Source of the DNA: G963665185 sp963665185
GTDB lineage: Bacteria > Desulfobacterota > Desulfovibrionia > Desulfovibrionales > Desulfovibrionaceae
Length of the DNA stretch: 64,000 bases
Reading direction: 5' to 3'
Assembly: GCA_963665185.2 (NCBI GenBank)
Contig: CAXXPO010000005.1
Location: forward strand, 1 to 64,000
This document shows, piece after piece, positions 10,866-21,045 of the stretch. Position 1 is the stretch's first letter. Every line of letters starts with the position of its first letter. Under the pieces are notes generated by a model. That model ran no database searches and was not told the origin of the DNA. It was given only the letters and a program-made list of their open reading frames with translations. The translations under genes were made by a program, and so were the position numbers.

Positions 10866-12546
10866 TTAGCCCAAAAGGTCCATGATCAATGAGCGGAATT
10901 CGTTATTTAAGGCGTTCTCGAAAGAGAAGTCCAGCTTCTTCAATGTGTTGGGCGCACGGACGAGGTCCGCGTCCTGCTGCTCGAGGGTTTGTTCCACAGC
11001 CTGCTGCCACTGCGGGATAAGGCCGCGCGATGCGTCGGCCAGCAGGATTCCGGTATCTTCCGGCTCGGCGGCATAGGCCGTGGAAAAAGCGTCCGGCGCC
11101 AGGGAAAGGGAATCTTTTTCGCCGTTGCGCAGGCCGATGGCGGCAAGGTCGTCCTGCCTGGCCTTGTAGGGACCGCTGAAGCGGCCCGGCAAATCCTCGG
11201 CCAGGATGTCTGAATTGACGCGGAGCAGGGAATACAGGTCGTTGTATGCCGAGACAATATCGGTCAGATTGTTCTGCAACACGGTCTGGGGATCGCGCAC
11301 CTGGAGATTTCCAGGGTCGCCGAAAGTGGAGTCCACGCCCAGGCTCAGGCGTCCCTGGTCCAGGGTGAAGTCTCCGGCGGCTTCCATGTCCCGGCCGTTG
11401 ACGCGGATTTCCGCGTTGGAACCGGGCTGGGCCGTGCCTTCCAGACCCAATGTGGAGAGCAGCGGGGTGTTCAGCTGGGCTGCGGTATAGTCGCCGCTGT
11501 TTTCGCTGAGTTCCAGTTGCCAGTCCAGCTTGGGATCGACCGCAGTGACGGTACCCCGAAAGCGTTTCACGGATTTGATGCCGGACATGGACGGATCGTA
11601 ATAGGGGACGTCCACGGTTTCCGTTTCCATCTTGAAGCGGTCCTGGACGCTGTTGAGATTGAGGGCGAGCGATTGCAGCACGTCCTTCCATGTATCGTCG
11701 GAAGAAACCTCCAGGTCGAAGGTTTCCGCTTCTCCGCCGATGGCGTAGGCCACGCTGTACGTTCCGGGATTGAGCGTTGTTGGCGCGTTGGGGTCGAAGC
11801 TGTTGCCGTCAAAGCTCGACGGCCGGTACACGCTGGATGCGGTGAGGCTGTAGCCGGTGCGTGTGGGACCGGCTACAGGGAAGGCGGTGGAGGAGAATTC
11901 CGCCAGACGCAGAAAGTTGCCCCGGGTGTCGGAAAGTTCCAGGTCGTCGCCGATGGCGCGACGGTTTACGGACAGCCCCAGGATGGTTCCGGTGGAGAAC
12001 ACGCCCTCCCACTTTCGCTTCCGCCCCGGTCTGGGTGAAGACTTCGGCCTGCACGTCCAGGGAGCTTTTGTTGACCTGCTCGGCAAAGGCGTCGAACACG
12101 TCGCGGTTGGTGTCCCCGTATTCGATGTCGAAGGTCACGGTGTCGGACCGGCCGCCCAGGGTGAGGACGGTCTTGTAGGTCCCGGTCTCCAGACTGGTGG
12201 TGGCGGAGCCGTCCAGTCCGCGGGAAAAGAAACGGTTGGCGGGACGTGCATCGTCGTCATAGTGCAGCCGGGCCGTTACCTTGTTGTTCAGGTCCTCGTC
12301 CATGTCCGCGAGCCGGGCAGTGAGAGACGTGGATTTGGTGGAGGGCCAGGCAAAGCGGTCCAGGGCGGATTGAAAATCGGTCAACCTTTTGCGCAGGGTC
12401 TGGGTGAGCAGGCCGGAGAACATGCCCAGCCGGGATTTCTTGAACGTGGGGGAAAAGTCGGAGAGCGGACGCGACGGATCAGCGGTCCGGCGGGAGGCCG
12501 CCGTCTGGACCATATTCAGAAGAAGCATGTCGCCGATCTTGGGCAT
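10866..12546 (-). CDS. Hypothetical filament/flagellar-like protein with one apparent frameshift
   Basis: Correcting one base at about 12010 (GTGGGAGG read as GTGGAGG) gives a single protein of about 559 residues. It is rich in beta-strand, Ser/Thr and Asp, with repeated ETGTYKTVLTLGG and NPGTYSVAYAIGG modules that look like tandem Ig-like or hook-associated domains. The segment IVSAYNDLYSLL resembles the C-terminal helices of FliD-type capping proteins, and an alpha-helical tail follows. There is no signal peptide, as in flagellar axial proteins. The flagellar link is a weak resemblance only. Its start overlaps the truA 3' end. Confidence 0.55.
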
Positions 12547-13363
12547 TGGGTCGCCGTGACTCCTTGGGGGCCGGGGAGGCTGTTTCCGCCGCGTGTTCCG
12601 TTTCCGGAGGGTACTCCACCTGTTCCAGGCATAGTCCGCCTGCCGGGGCGGTCTGCGGGGCCTTGGTTCTATCAGCCCCTATCAGTAGGGATCGGACATC
12701 GGTCACGGAAACTTTACCCTGGCCCACGGCCACGAGGCAGCCCATGAGGTTGCGGACCATCTGTTTGAGAAAACCGTCGGCCCGGACGTGGTAGACGACC
12801 TTGCGCGCGTCCCGGCACGGGCAGGCGGGTTGGCGGACAAAGGAATGGATGGTGCGCACCGTGCTGCTGACAGGAGTTCCGGTATTCTGGAAGGCGGCGA
12901 AGTCGTGTTCGCCCGTGAGTTCCTGTGCCGCCGTGTCCATGGAAGGCAGGTCGAGGGGGCCGCACATCCAGACGAAGGGGCGGTGTTCGGGCAGGATGAT
13001 GCGGCGGTCGAGCCACAGGGTGTAGGAGTAGGTCTTGGCGACGACGGAAAACCGGGCATGAAAGTCGTCGGGCACGGGCCGGACGTCGAGCACGGAAATG
13101 ACGTCGGGCAGCATGGAGTTGAGCGCGGCGATCCAGTCGATGTGCATGCGGTCGGCCGGGATGTCGGCATGGGCCACCTGGCCGTGGGCATGCACGCCGG
13201 AATCGGTGCGGCCCGAGCCGTGAACCCGGATGAACCGGCCGCAGACGCGGCTCAGAACGTCTTCGAGAATGTCCTGCACCGTGTTGCCGCCCGCCTGGCT
13301 CTGCCAGCCGTTCAGCCCGGTTCCCACATAGGCCAGGGTCATCCTGATGCGCGCGGTGCTCAT
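12479..13363 (-). CDS. truA: tRNA pseudouridine synthase A
   Basis: Forms pseudouridine at positions 38-40 of the tRNA anticodon arm. The catalytic Asp is in GSGRTDSGVHA, and GTGLNGWQ, the KTYSY region and FLKQMVRNL are all conserved. I chose the ATG of MSTAR with GGGG six bases upstream; a GTG four codons earlier is also open. At 294 residues it is longer than most TruA because of an Arg/Pro-rich tail of about 35 residues that overlaps the next gene by 68 bases. The tail may be real, or another local base error. Confidence 0.93.
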   Translation of the reverse strand: MSTARIRMTLAYVGTGLNGWQSQAGGNTVQDILEDVLSRVCGRFIRVHGSGRTDSGVHAHGQVAHADIPADRMHIDWIAALNSMLPDVISVLDVRPVPDDFHARFSVVAKTYSYTLWLDRRIILPEHRPFVWMCGPLDLPSMDTAAQELTGEHDFAAFQNTGTPVSSTVRTIHSFVRQPACPCRDARKVVYHVRADGFLKQMVRNLMGCLVAVGQGKVSVTDVRSLLIGADRTKAPQTAPAGGLCLEQVEYPPETEHAAETASPAPKESRRPNAQDRRHASSEYGPDGGLPPDR

Positions 13364-13386
13364 TTGTTTCCCCACGGAGCGCGGGG

Positions 13387-15027
13387 CTATTGCGGATCGG
13401 CCACGCCCGCCATGAGCAGGCCGATGCGGTCCACGCGTTTCCGGTCCATGGTGGGAACCACGTCCATGAAGCGGCCCCGGTACATCACGGCGATGCGGTC
13501 GGCCAGTTGCAGGGCCTCGGACAGGTCGCCCGTGACCAGCAGGATGCCCGCGTTTTCGCGCGCGGAAAGAAGTTGGCGCCAGACTTCTTCAGTGGCGCTG
13601 ATGTCCAGCCCCTGGGTGGGCTGTTCGGCCACGATGATGCGCGGACATCGGAAAAACTCGCGGGCCAGGACAAGCTTCTGCAGATTGCCGCCGGACAGCT
13701 TACCGGCCGCAACCTTGGCATTTCCCGGCCGCACGTTGAAGTTCCTGATCAGGTCGCCCGTAACCTTGCGGGCCTTCTTGTTTTGCATCAGTCCGGCCCG
13801 GCTGAACCCCTGGCGGGTGGTCATCAGCACGTTGTCCACCATGTCCAGCTCCGGGCAGGTGGCCAGCCCCAGCCGGTCCTCCGGAATGTAGCTCACCGTG
13901 TCCTTCCAGCCGACATCGTCGTAAAAATCCTTCCAGGACTTGCCCAGCAGGTTGATGGAGCCGTAGCGCGGAGCCTTGTGGCCGGTGACGATGTGTACCA
14001 GCTCCTTCTGGCCGTTTCCGGCCACGCCCACCACGGCCACGATTTCGCCCTGGCGCAGGTTCAGGTTGATGTCGTGCAGCCCTTCGTCGGTCACATCCTT
14101 GATTTCCATGACCACGTCGCCGATGGGCGCGGGGCGGCGGTCCACCTCCAGAACCACTTCGCGGCCCACCATGCGGTTGGCCAGTTCGGCCTTGGAGGCC
14201 ACGTCCGAGGGCTTGAGCGTGTCCACTATCTGCCCCTGGCGCAGCACGGCGATGTCGTCGGTGATGCCCAGGACCTCTTCCAGTTTGTGGCTGATGAAGA
14301 CGATGGCCTTGCCCTTGTCCGCCATGGTTTTGAGCGCTTCGAAAAATTTGACGATCTCCGGGGGCGTGAGCACGGCCGTGGGTTCGTCGAAGATGAGCAC
14401 TTCGGAGTTGCGGTGCAGCAGCTTGAGGATTTCCACCCGCTGGCGCTGGCCCATGGACAGGTCGGAAATGACGGCGGCCGGGTCGATCTCCAGCCCGTAC
14501 TGCGAAGCCAGGGAAGCCACATGGCTTTCCTGCTGATCCGGGCTGACCCAGAATCCGGCTTCCTGGCCCAGAAGCACGTTCTGGGCCACGGTCATGGTGT
14601 TCACCAGCATGAAGTGCTGGTAGACCATGCCGATGCCCGCGGCAATGGCGTCCTTGCTGGATGCGAAACGCCGGGCATGGCCGTTGATGTAGATGGTTCC
14701 GCCGTCGGGCTGGTAGCGTCCGGCCAGGATGCTCATGAGCGTGGACTTGCCCGCCCCGTTTTCGCCCAGCAGGGCAAGGATGCGGCCGGATCGGATATCC
14801 AGATTGATGTCGTGGTTGGCCTTGACCGGGCCGAAATATTTGCAGATTCCTTCCAGCCGCACGCGGGGGACATCGGCGATGGCACTGGAAAATGCCGTGG
14901 CGCGGGGGGCGTCCACCTTGTCCGCGCCCATGGGGTGGTCGTACACGCGCATGTCCGCGCGTTGGGAACGGGTCTGCCGGGCCTTGGTTTCCGCGTCAAA
15001 GATCTTGCGTTTGAGCTTGGCGAACAT
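13387..15027 (-). CDS. BMP-type nucleoside ABC transporter ATPase
   Basis: 546 residues with two ABC modules, as in RbsA and in the ATPase of BMP-family nucleoside importers. The first module has Walker A GENGAGKST, signature LSMGQRQRVEI and Walker B LIFDEPTAVL. The second has the degenerate GVAGNGQKEL loop and LSGGNLQK with VAEQPTQGLD. The N-terminal extension of about 55 residues is polar. The ATG comes two bases past the stop of the permease gene. Together with the two permeases and the lipoprotein it forms a complete importer. A phosphoribosyltransferase upstream supports a purine nucleoside substrate. Confidence 0.92.
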   Translation of the reverse strand: MFAKLKRKIFDAETKARQTRSQRADMRVYDHPMGADKVDAPRATAFSSAIADVPRVRLEGICKYFGPVKANHDINLDIRSGRILALLGENGAGKSTLMSILAGRYQPDGGTIYINGHARRFASSKDAIAAGIGMVYQHFMLVNTMTVAQNVLLGQEAGFWVSPDQQESHVASLASQYGLEIDPAAVISDLSMGQRQRVEILKLLHRNSEVLIFDEPTAVLTPPEIVKFFEALKTMADKGKAIVFISHKLEEVLGITDDIAVLRQGQIVDTLKPSDVASKAELANRMVGREVVLEVDRRPAPIGDVVMEIKDVTDEGLHDINLNLRQGEIVAVVGVAGNGQKELVHIVTGHKAPRYGSINLLGKSWKDFYDDVGWKDTVSYIPEDRLGLATCPELDMVDNVLMTTRQGFSRAGLMQNKKARKVTGDLIRNFNVRPGNAKVAAGKLSGGNLQKLVLAREFFRCPRIIVAEQPTQGLDISATEEVWRQLLSARENAGILLVTGDLSEALQLADRIAVMYRGRFMDVVPTMDRKRVDRIGLLMAGVADPQ

Positions 15028-15029
15028 GG

Positions 15030-15951
15030 TCAGGCCTCCGGTTCCACGTTGACGCCCAGGGCGGCCGGGGCTGCATTCAGCTTGCCGCGGATGGAAGAGA
15101 GCAGCAGGACGATGATGGTCAGGGCGTAAGGCAGCATGAGCAGCAGGGAGGAGGGCAGGTTGGTCCCGGCGGCCTGTAGGCGCAGTTGAAAGGCCATGAC
15201 GCTGCCGAACAGATAGGCTCCCAGCACGGCACGGCCCGGACGCCAGAAGGCGAAGATGACCAGGGCCACGGCGATCCAGCCGCGTCCGCCCGTGAGGTTG
15301 TTGGTCCACAGGTGGGTGTAGGCCAGGGAAAGATAGGCTCCTCCCAGTCCCACCAGAAATCCGCCTATGGTGATTCCGGCCCAGCGCAGTTTGCCGACAT
15401 TGAGGCCCACGGCCTTGGCCGCGGATGGGTTTTCCCCGGCAGCGTCCAGGGCCAGCCCGAAGCGGGTGCGCTTGAGCATGACCCAGACCAGGAAGGGGAT
15501 GAGATAGGAGACGTACACCAGGGCGTCCGTGACGGAAAAATATGGGGCCGAGAACGGGGATGCTGCCGAGCAGGGGAACGGAAAAGGGGGTGAATCCCGG
15601 AGCGGACAGGCCCACGAACGGGGTTCCGAGAAAGTTTGCCAGCCCCGCGCCCAGAATGGTCAGGGCCAGTCCGGAAACAACCTGGTTGCCCTGGAACCAT
15701 AAACAGACCACGCCGTGCAGACAGCTGAACAGGGCCGCGCCCAGGCCTCCGGCCAGAAAGGCCAGCCAGGGGCTGCCCGTGACCATGGAGGCGAGAAAGG
15801 CGCACATGGCGCCGATGAGCATCATGCCTTCCACGCCCAGGTTGAGCACGCCGGACCGTTCGGTGATGATTTCACCGACCGTGGCGTACAGGATGGGTGT
15901 GCCGGACTGCACAGCCGCCGTGAACAAGGGGACGAGAATATCAATGTGCAT
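15030..15951 (-). CDS. BMP-type ABC transporter permease 1, one apparent frameshift
   Basis: Inner-membrane permease of the BPD_transp_2 family, about 306 residues after one correction. The N-terminus has the family motif ERSGVLNLGVEGMM. The frame breaks at a run of five A on the plus strand at about 15537-15541; four A would give GPIFSVTDALVYVSY. The downstream part has ALDAAGENPSAAKAVGLNV and several hydrophobic segments. It ends two bases before the ATPase gene. Reading straight through the indel gives a spurious permease-ATPase fusion, which should be ignored. Confidence 0.9.
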
Positions 15952-16031
15952 GCATTGTTCCCGGAGCCGGGCCCTCCCTCACCGGATGGCGGGGGCGTCC
16001 CGAAGCGCTCCTGTGATCTTCCCGTTTGGGG

Positions 16032-17092
16032 TTATGAACGCGATATGACCAGTTTGTAATCGACAAAAAATCTGGCCGCAAGAACGGTCAGCAGGATCAT
16101 GCCTTCCAGGATGCCGCCAAAGGCCGCCGGAACCTGGAGCAGCAATTGCAGATTCTCCACACCCACGCGCAATGCGGCCAGCAGAAACGCGGAAAGCGCG
16201 ATCCACAACGGATTCAGATTGGCCAGCCAGGCCACGACAATGGCGGTGAAGCCATATCCGGCCATGACGCTGGGCTGCAAACGGTTGAGCGAGGCGGACG
16301 TTTCTATGAGTCCGGCCCAGCCTGCCAGGACGCCGCAGGCCACCATGACCAGACAGACCAGGAAATTGTACGGCATGCGGGCGTAACGCGACGGCCTGGG
16401 GCCGGAACCGCTGGCCTTGAGTTCGTAAGCCCAGCCGGGTGAAGCGCATGACCGACCAGAAGATGAATCCGGTGACGATGCACAGGGCCAAACCCCCAAT
16501 GCAGCCGGGTGCCTGGAAGGTTGGGGATGATGGCCGCGTCGGGAAAGACCCGGGTCAGGGGGAAGCCGTGGCTGGCTTTGTCCTTCCATATTCCGTACAC
16601 AAGGTAGTCGAGAAAGAGGATGCCGATGTAGTTGAACATCAGGGTGGAGATGATTTCGTTGACCTTGAGCCGGGTCTTGAGAATGGCCGGAATGAAGGCC
16701 CAGAAGCCGCCTGCGATGGCGCTGCACAGAAACATGAGCGGCAGCAGAATCCAGGCGGGCTGGGCGGGAAAGGTGAGCGCGGCCCAGGTGGCGCCCTATT
16801 GCTCCCAGGGCGTACTGGCCTTCGGCACCGATGTTCCAGACCTGCATGCGGAAGGTGAAGGCCACACCCAGGGCGCACAGATAAATGGGTACGGCTTTGA
16901 GTACGGTGTCTTCAATGGAGTAGCCCGCACCGAACGCGCCGATCCAGAGGATGCGCACGGCCTCGAGGGGGGGCTTGCCTGAACGGCCAGCAGCATGACG
17001 CTGGCTCCGAGGGAAAGCACCACGGCCAGGAGAAAAATGAAAAAGGAGCCCCGTGTCCAGGGCTCCTGTCGTTTGACTGCTCGAATCCGCAT
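16032..17092 (-). CDS. BMP-type ABC transporter permease 2, four apparent frameshifts
   Basis: Second permease of the importer. The N-terminus MRIRAVKRQEPWTRG leads into a hydrophobic segment. Frame breaks occur at a C/G7 run near 16970, at GGG near 16795, at G5 near 16494 and at TT near 16434. The corrected pieces give the family motif FRMQVWNIGAEGQYALGA, then KVNEIISTLMFNYI and a C-terminal GGILEGMILL helix. The correction gives a whole number of codons (351-352 residues). It lies 80 bases upstream of permease 1 on the same strand. Confidence 0.88.
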
Positions 17093-17098
17093 GGCGTC

Positions 17099-18222
17099 CT
17101 ATTCGGTTGTTCCCACAACGCCCTTGACGAACCAGGTCATGCCCAGCAGGTCGGGGTCGCTGAGGGTCTTGCCTTTCTCGGCCTTGACAGCGCCGGACTG
17201 GTCCAGGACGGGACCGGCGAAGACGTGGATTTCACCGGCCAGAAGCTGGGCCTTGGCGGCTTCGACAGTGTTCTTGACGTCTTCGGGAACCATGGGACCG
17301 TAGGGAGCGATGTCCACGATGCCCTTGTCGATGCCCCCACCAGAGCTGTTCGCTCTTCCATGTGCCGGCCTGAACCTGTTCGATGATGTCCTTGTACAGA
17401 ACACCCAGTTCCAGATGGCGGCGGTGAGGTGGGACTTGGGAGCGAACTGGGCCATGTCCGAGTTGTAGCCGATGGAGTAGGCGCCCTTTTCCTGGGCGGC
17501 TTCCTGTGGGCCGGGGGAGTCCTGGTGCTGGGCGATGACGTCGCAGCCCCACGTCAAGCAGGCTCTTGGCGGCTTCTTTTTCCGTGGCCGGGTCGTACCA
17601 TGTCTTGGTCCAGACCACGCGCACTTCCACGTCCGGGTTCACGCTCTGCGCGCCCAGGGTGAAGGCGTTGATGCCGCGGATGACTTCGGGAATGGGGAAG
17701 GCGGCCACATAGCCGAGCTTCTTGGACTTGGTCATGGCGCCGGCCACGATGCCCGTGAGATAGCGGGCCTGATACATGCGGCCGAAGTAGGTCCGGCATT
17801 GGGCGCGGTCTTGAAACCGGAGCAATGCATGAAAACCGTGTTGGGAAATCCTTTGCCACCTTGATCACGGGATCCATGTAGCCGAAGCTGGTGGCGAAGA
17901 TGAGCTTGTAGTCCTTGCGGGCCATGTTCAGGATGACGCGTTCGGAATCCGGTCCTTCGGGCACGGACTCCACGAACGAGGTCTCCACTCCGGGCATGTC
18001 GGAAACCATTTTGCGGCCCAGGTCGTGGGCGTAGGAGTAGCCTGCGTCACCCACGGGGGAAATGTAGATGAAGCCGACCTTCAGAGGCTCCTTGGCCGGA
18101 GCTTCGGCCGCTTTTTCGGCGGCGGGAGCCGCCTCTTTCTTTTCCGCCTGCTTTTCTTCGCCGCACGCCGCCAGGGCGAGCGCCATGACAAGGGCCATGA
18201 TCAGTGTCAGAAATCTACGCAT
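17099..18222 (-). CDS. BMP-family substrate-binding lipoprotein, five apparent frameshifts
   Basis: Periplasmic nucleoside-binding lipoprotein of the Bmp/Med family. The signal peptide ends in the lipobox LALAAC with Cys20 as the lipid anchor, followed by an Ala/Glu/Lys-rich linker and VGFIYISPVGDAGYSY. Frame breaks lie near 17843, 17800, 17549, 17414 and 17335, two insertions and three deletions. Repairing them gives 374 residues with FGRMYQARYLTGIVAG and a C-terminal DLLGMTWFVKGVVG. It is the first gene of the transporter operon and sits next to a purine phosphoribosyltransferase. Confidence 0.9.
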
Positions 18223-18273
18223 CCCGCATCTCCTTCTTTGTGTGAAATACTTCCCGTAAAGAGGCCGTTTGGT

Positions 18274-18774
18274 TCAAGATTCATCAGCTTGTTTCAGCTT
18301 GATGATGGGCTGCACGAATTGGGTTTCCGAGTCCCATGGCTGCAAAATCCAGGTGTCCTGGCTGACCTCGGTGATGAAACTGTCCACCAGGGGTTTGCCT
18401 TCAGGTTTTGCGTAGACCGTGGCCAGATGGGCCTTGGGCAGAATATTCCGCACGAATTTTGCGGTTTTGCCCGTATCGACCATGTCGTCCACCAGCACCC
18501 AGCCCTGTCCGTCGCCCTTGTCGTGCAGCGGTTTGAGCAGACGGGGCTCGCCCTGGTTCTGCCAATCGTAACTGACAACGCATACGGTATCGATCAACCG
18601 TATGTCCAGCTCGCGGGCAATGACCGCCGCCGGGAACATGCCGCCCCTGGTGATGGCGATGATGCCCTTGAAGTCCTTTAGATCGGCCAGCTTCCAGGCC
18701 AGAGCCTTGCAGTCCCTGTGGAGCTGGTCCCAGGAAACAGGATATGTCTTATGGTAGCGGTCCGCCAACGCCAT
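18274..18774 (-). CDS. gpt: Xanthine/guanine phosphoribosyltransferase
   Basis: 166 residues. Converts xanthine or guanine with PRPP to the nucleotide. It closely follows the E. coli Gpt pattern: GIIAITRGGMFPAAVIARELDIR, DTVCVVSYD and the PRPP loop VLVDDMVDTGKT. I chose the ATG of MALADRYHK because GGGAGA lies seven bases upstream; 22 further upstream codons are open but unlike the family. It is 52 bases upstream of the BMP lipoprotein gene, consistent with one purine uptake and salvage unit. Confidence 0.93.
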   Translation of the reverse strand: MALADRYHKTYPVSWDQLHRDCKALAWKLADLKDFKGIIAITRGGMFPAAVIARELDIRLIDTVCVVSYDWQNQGEPRLLKPLHDKGDGQGWVLVDDMVDTGKTAKFVRNILPKAHLATVYAKPEGKPLVDSFITEVSQDTWILQPWDSETQFVQPIIKLKQADES

Positions 18775-19108
18775 TCGGGTTTCTCCCGTGGAATTGTTCA
18801 ATTTGAAGTAACGGTATGGCCCAAGAAAACGGGCCGTCAAAGAAAGAAAGTTCTTTTGCCTCTCTTCTGACTTCTGTCAAGCCCCAGGCTGCGGAGAAAC
18901 ATGGATAACTTCGTTGCCCCGAAAAATCCCGCCCCCTGCGCATCGGAATACGCGGCGGCCGTGAATTCTTCATGCGCCTCGTCCTCCCGCCTTTTCCCGC
19001 AGCACGGCCCGGCTGTGCGGGACGGCTTTACTCGTGTGAAAAAGTCATATCATTGAGAGCCGCTCCCTCCGGACCGCCGTGCTGCGAGCGGAGGGAACGG
19101 GAACGTCA

Positions 19109-20823
19109 CTATTCCGTGAATTGAGGGTCCAACAAACGCAGGAACCCATGGCCGCCCTGTACATTGCACATGGTGGCAAAGCCTTTGGTGTTCAGGTAGC
19201 GTTGGCACTCGAAGGAGCGCAGACCCGTGTTGCAGAAGCAGACCAGCGGTTCGTCCCTGGGGATTTCCGCCATGCGCGTGTCCAGCTGGTCCTGGGGAAT
19301 GTTGATCCAGCGTTCGCCGTATTTGGCCTTGTACGCGGAGGCGTTTTCCTCGGAGCGCACGTCCAGCACGCGGAATTTCTTTTGCGCGAATCCTTCCAGG
19401 AAATCTTCCATGCCCATGGGCAGGTTGTAGCCGTCCAGCACGTTTTCCAGGGTGTTGGCCACGGCATTGACGATGTCCATGGCCGAGGCATAGGGCGGGG
19501 CATACGCCACTTCCAGATTGCCGATCTCGTCCACGGTGCAGCCGCGTACGATGAGGGCGGCAACCGCGTCCACACGCGCCTTGACCGCGTCGCCGTTGGC
19601 GCCCACGGCCTCGACACCAAGCACGCGGCGGGTTTTGCGGTCGGCAATCAGTTTTATGAACATGAACTTCTGGGTGGGGTAGAAATGCGCCCGGTCCGTG
19701 CCGAAAACCAGGGCGTAGACCGGATCGAATCCGGCCTGTTCGGCTTGTTTCACCGTAAGTCCGGCCGTGGCCACCCCAATCTCGAAACATTTTCAGGCAG
19801 AACGTGCCGATGGCGCCGGGAAATTTGGCGTGTCCGCCAGCCACGTTGGTTCCGATGACCCGGCCCTGGCGGTTGGCCATGGAGCCCAGGGGCAGGTTGA
19901 TGGTTTCGCCGGACACGAGATGTCTTATTTCCACGCAGTCGCCGCCCGCATAGATGTTGGGGTCGGAGGTGCGCATGCGTTCGTCCACCAGTAAACCGCC
20001 AAGGCGGCCCACGGCCAGCCCGGCCTCGCGTGCCAGGGCGGAGTTGGCCCGTGCGCCCGCGCCCAAAGATGACCAACTGGCAGGGGATGTCTCCGGCTCC
20101 AGCGGTGCGTACGGCACTGACGCCGTTTTTCGCATCGCCGACAATGGCTTCCACCCGTTCGCCCGTGAGCACGCGGATATCGTTGTCGGCCATTTCCTTT
20201 TGCACCACCTTGGCCATGTCCGAACCAAGGGCCTGGGGCAGGATGGTGTCCATCATTTCCACAACCGTGGTTTCGATGCCCCACAGGTCGGTCAATGCTT
20301 CGGCCATTTCCAGACCTATGGCTCCACCGCCCACGATGACAGCGGACGATACCTTGCCTTTCTGGACCATGTCCTTGATGGCCTGGGCATGGTGCAGGTT
20401 GGCCACCACATGCACGCCGGGCAGGTCCGTGCCGGGGATGGGGGGAACGAATGGTGTGGAACCGAGGCCCAGGACCAGGGTGTCGTAGGAAATTTCTTCT
20501 TTCGCGCCCGTGTTCAGGTCGGTCACGGAGATGGTTTTGGCACGACGGTCTATGGCCGTGGCTTCGCAACGGGTACGCACGGTGAGATGTTTGTATGTTT
20601 CAAAGAAAGAAGGATCGCGGCGAACATGAAAGACCGTGGACTCCAGCTCCTTGATTTCGGAAACATCGCCTCCGATATAGTACGGTATGCCGCAGCCGCC
20701 GTAGGAAATGTAGTCATCCCGGTCTATCATGAGGATTTCCGCGTCAGGGTCGAGCCTGCGCAGACGGCAGGCAACCTTGGGGCCAAAGGCGACAGCGCCC
20801 ACAATGACAACTTTTTTGCCCAT
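19109..20823 (-). CDS. CoA-disulfide-reductase-type flavoprotein with C-terminal rhodanese domain, two apparent frameshifts
   Basis: About 570 residues after two corrections, near 20065 (GGG for GG) and 19776 (TTT for TT). The N-terminus is an FAD fold and the redox Cys44 is in YGGCGIPYY. The NADH-binding GGGAIGLEMAEAL is near residue 160, and NIYAGGDCVE is the second FAD motif. The C-terminal rhodanese domain has the active loop CNTGLR. The family reduces CoA disulfides, persulfides or polysulfides with NAD(P)H, and the rhodanese delivers sulfane sulfur. In a sulfur-metabolising bacterium a role in sulfur or peroxide handling is likely but inferred. Confidence 0.88.
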
Positions 20824-20872
20824 GGGAGTACTCCTTGTTCGTATGTGTGCTCTGTGAAGACGGAAAAAATTT

Positions 20873-20996
20873 CAGGCTGTTGATAAAGGCTTGATATCTG
20901 ATTTGCCTCAAGAAGTTCAAACCCTCGCGCATGAAAGAAGGCACGTCTGGTTTGAATTTTTTCGTACCGTGCTCCCGTCCTTTTCAGGGCAGTCTG
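20873..20996. repeat. CAGGCTGTTGA intergenic inverted-repeat element, diverged copy
   Basis: Begins CAGGCTGTTGATAAAGG and ends GGGCAGTCTG, with an internal TTCAAACC/GGTTTGAA pair. It shares its ends and a TTTGAATTTT core with 24060-24184. It looks like a small non-autonomous mobile or palindromic element. Confidence 0.45.
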
Positions 20997-21045
20997 CTCG
21001 GCCGGTATTGCAATCGACTTGAAGTTCAGATTGTGAAGCTGAAAA

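Noticed and set aside
13387..15951. An apparent 854-residue permease-ATPase fusion
   Set aside because: The fusion arises from one extra base near 15539. The real permease frame ends at 15030 and the ATPase has its own ATG at 15027.
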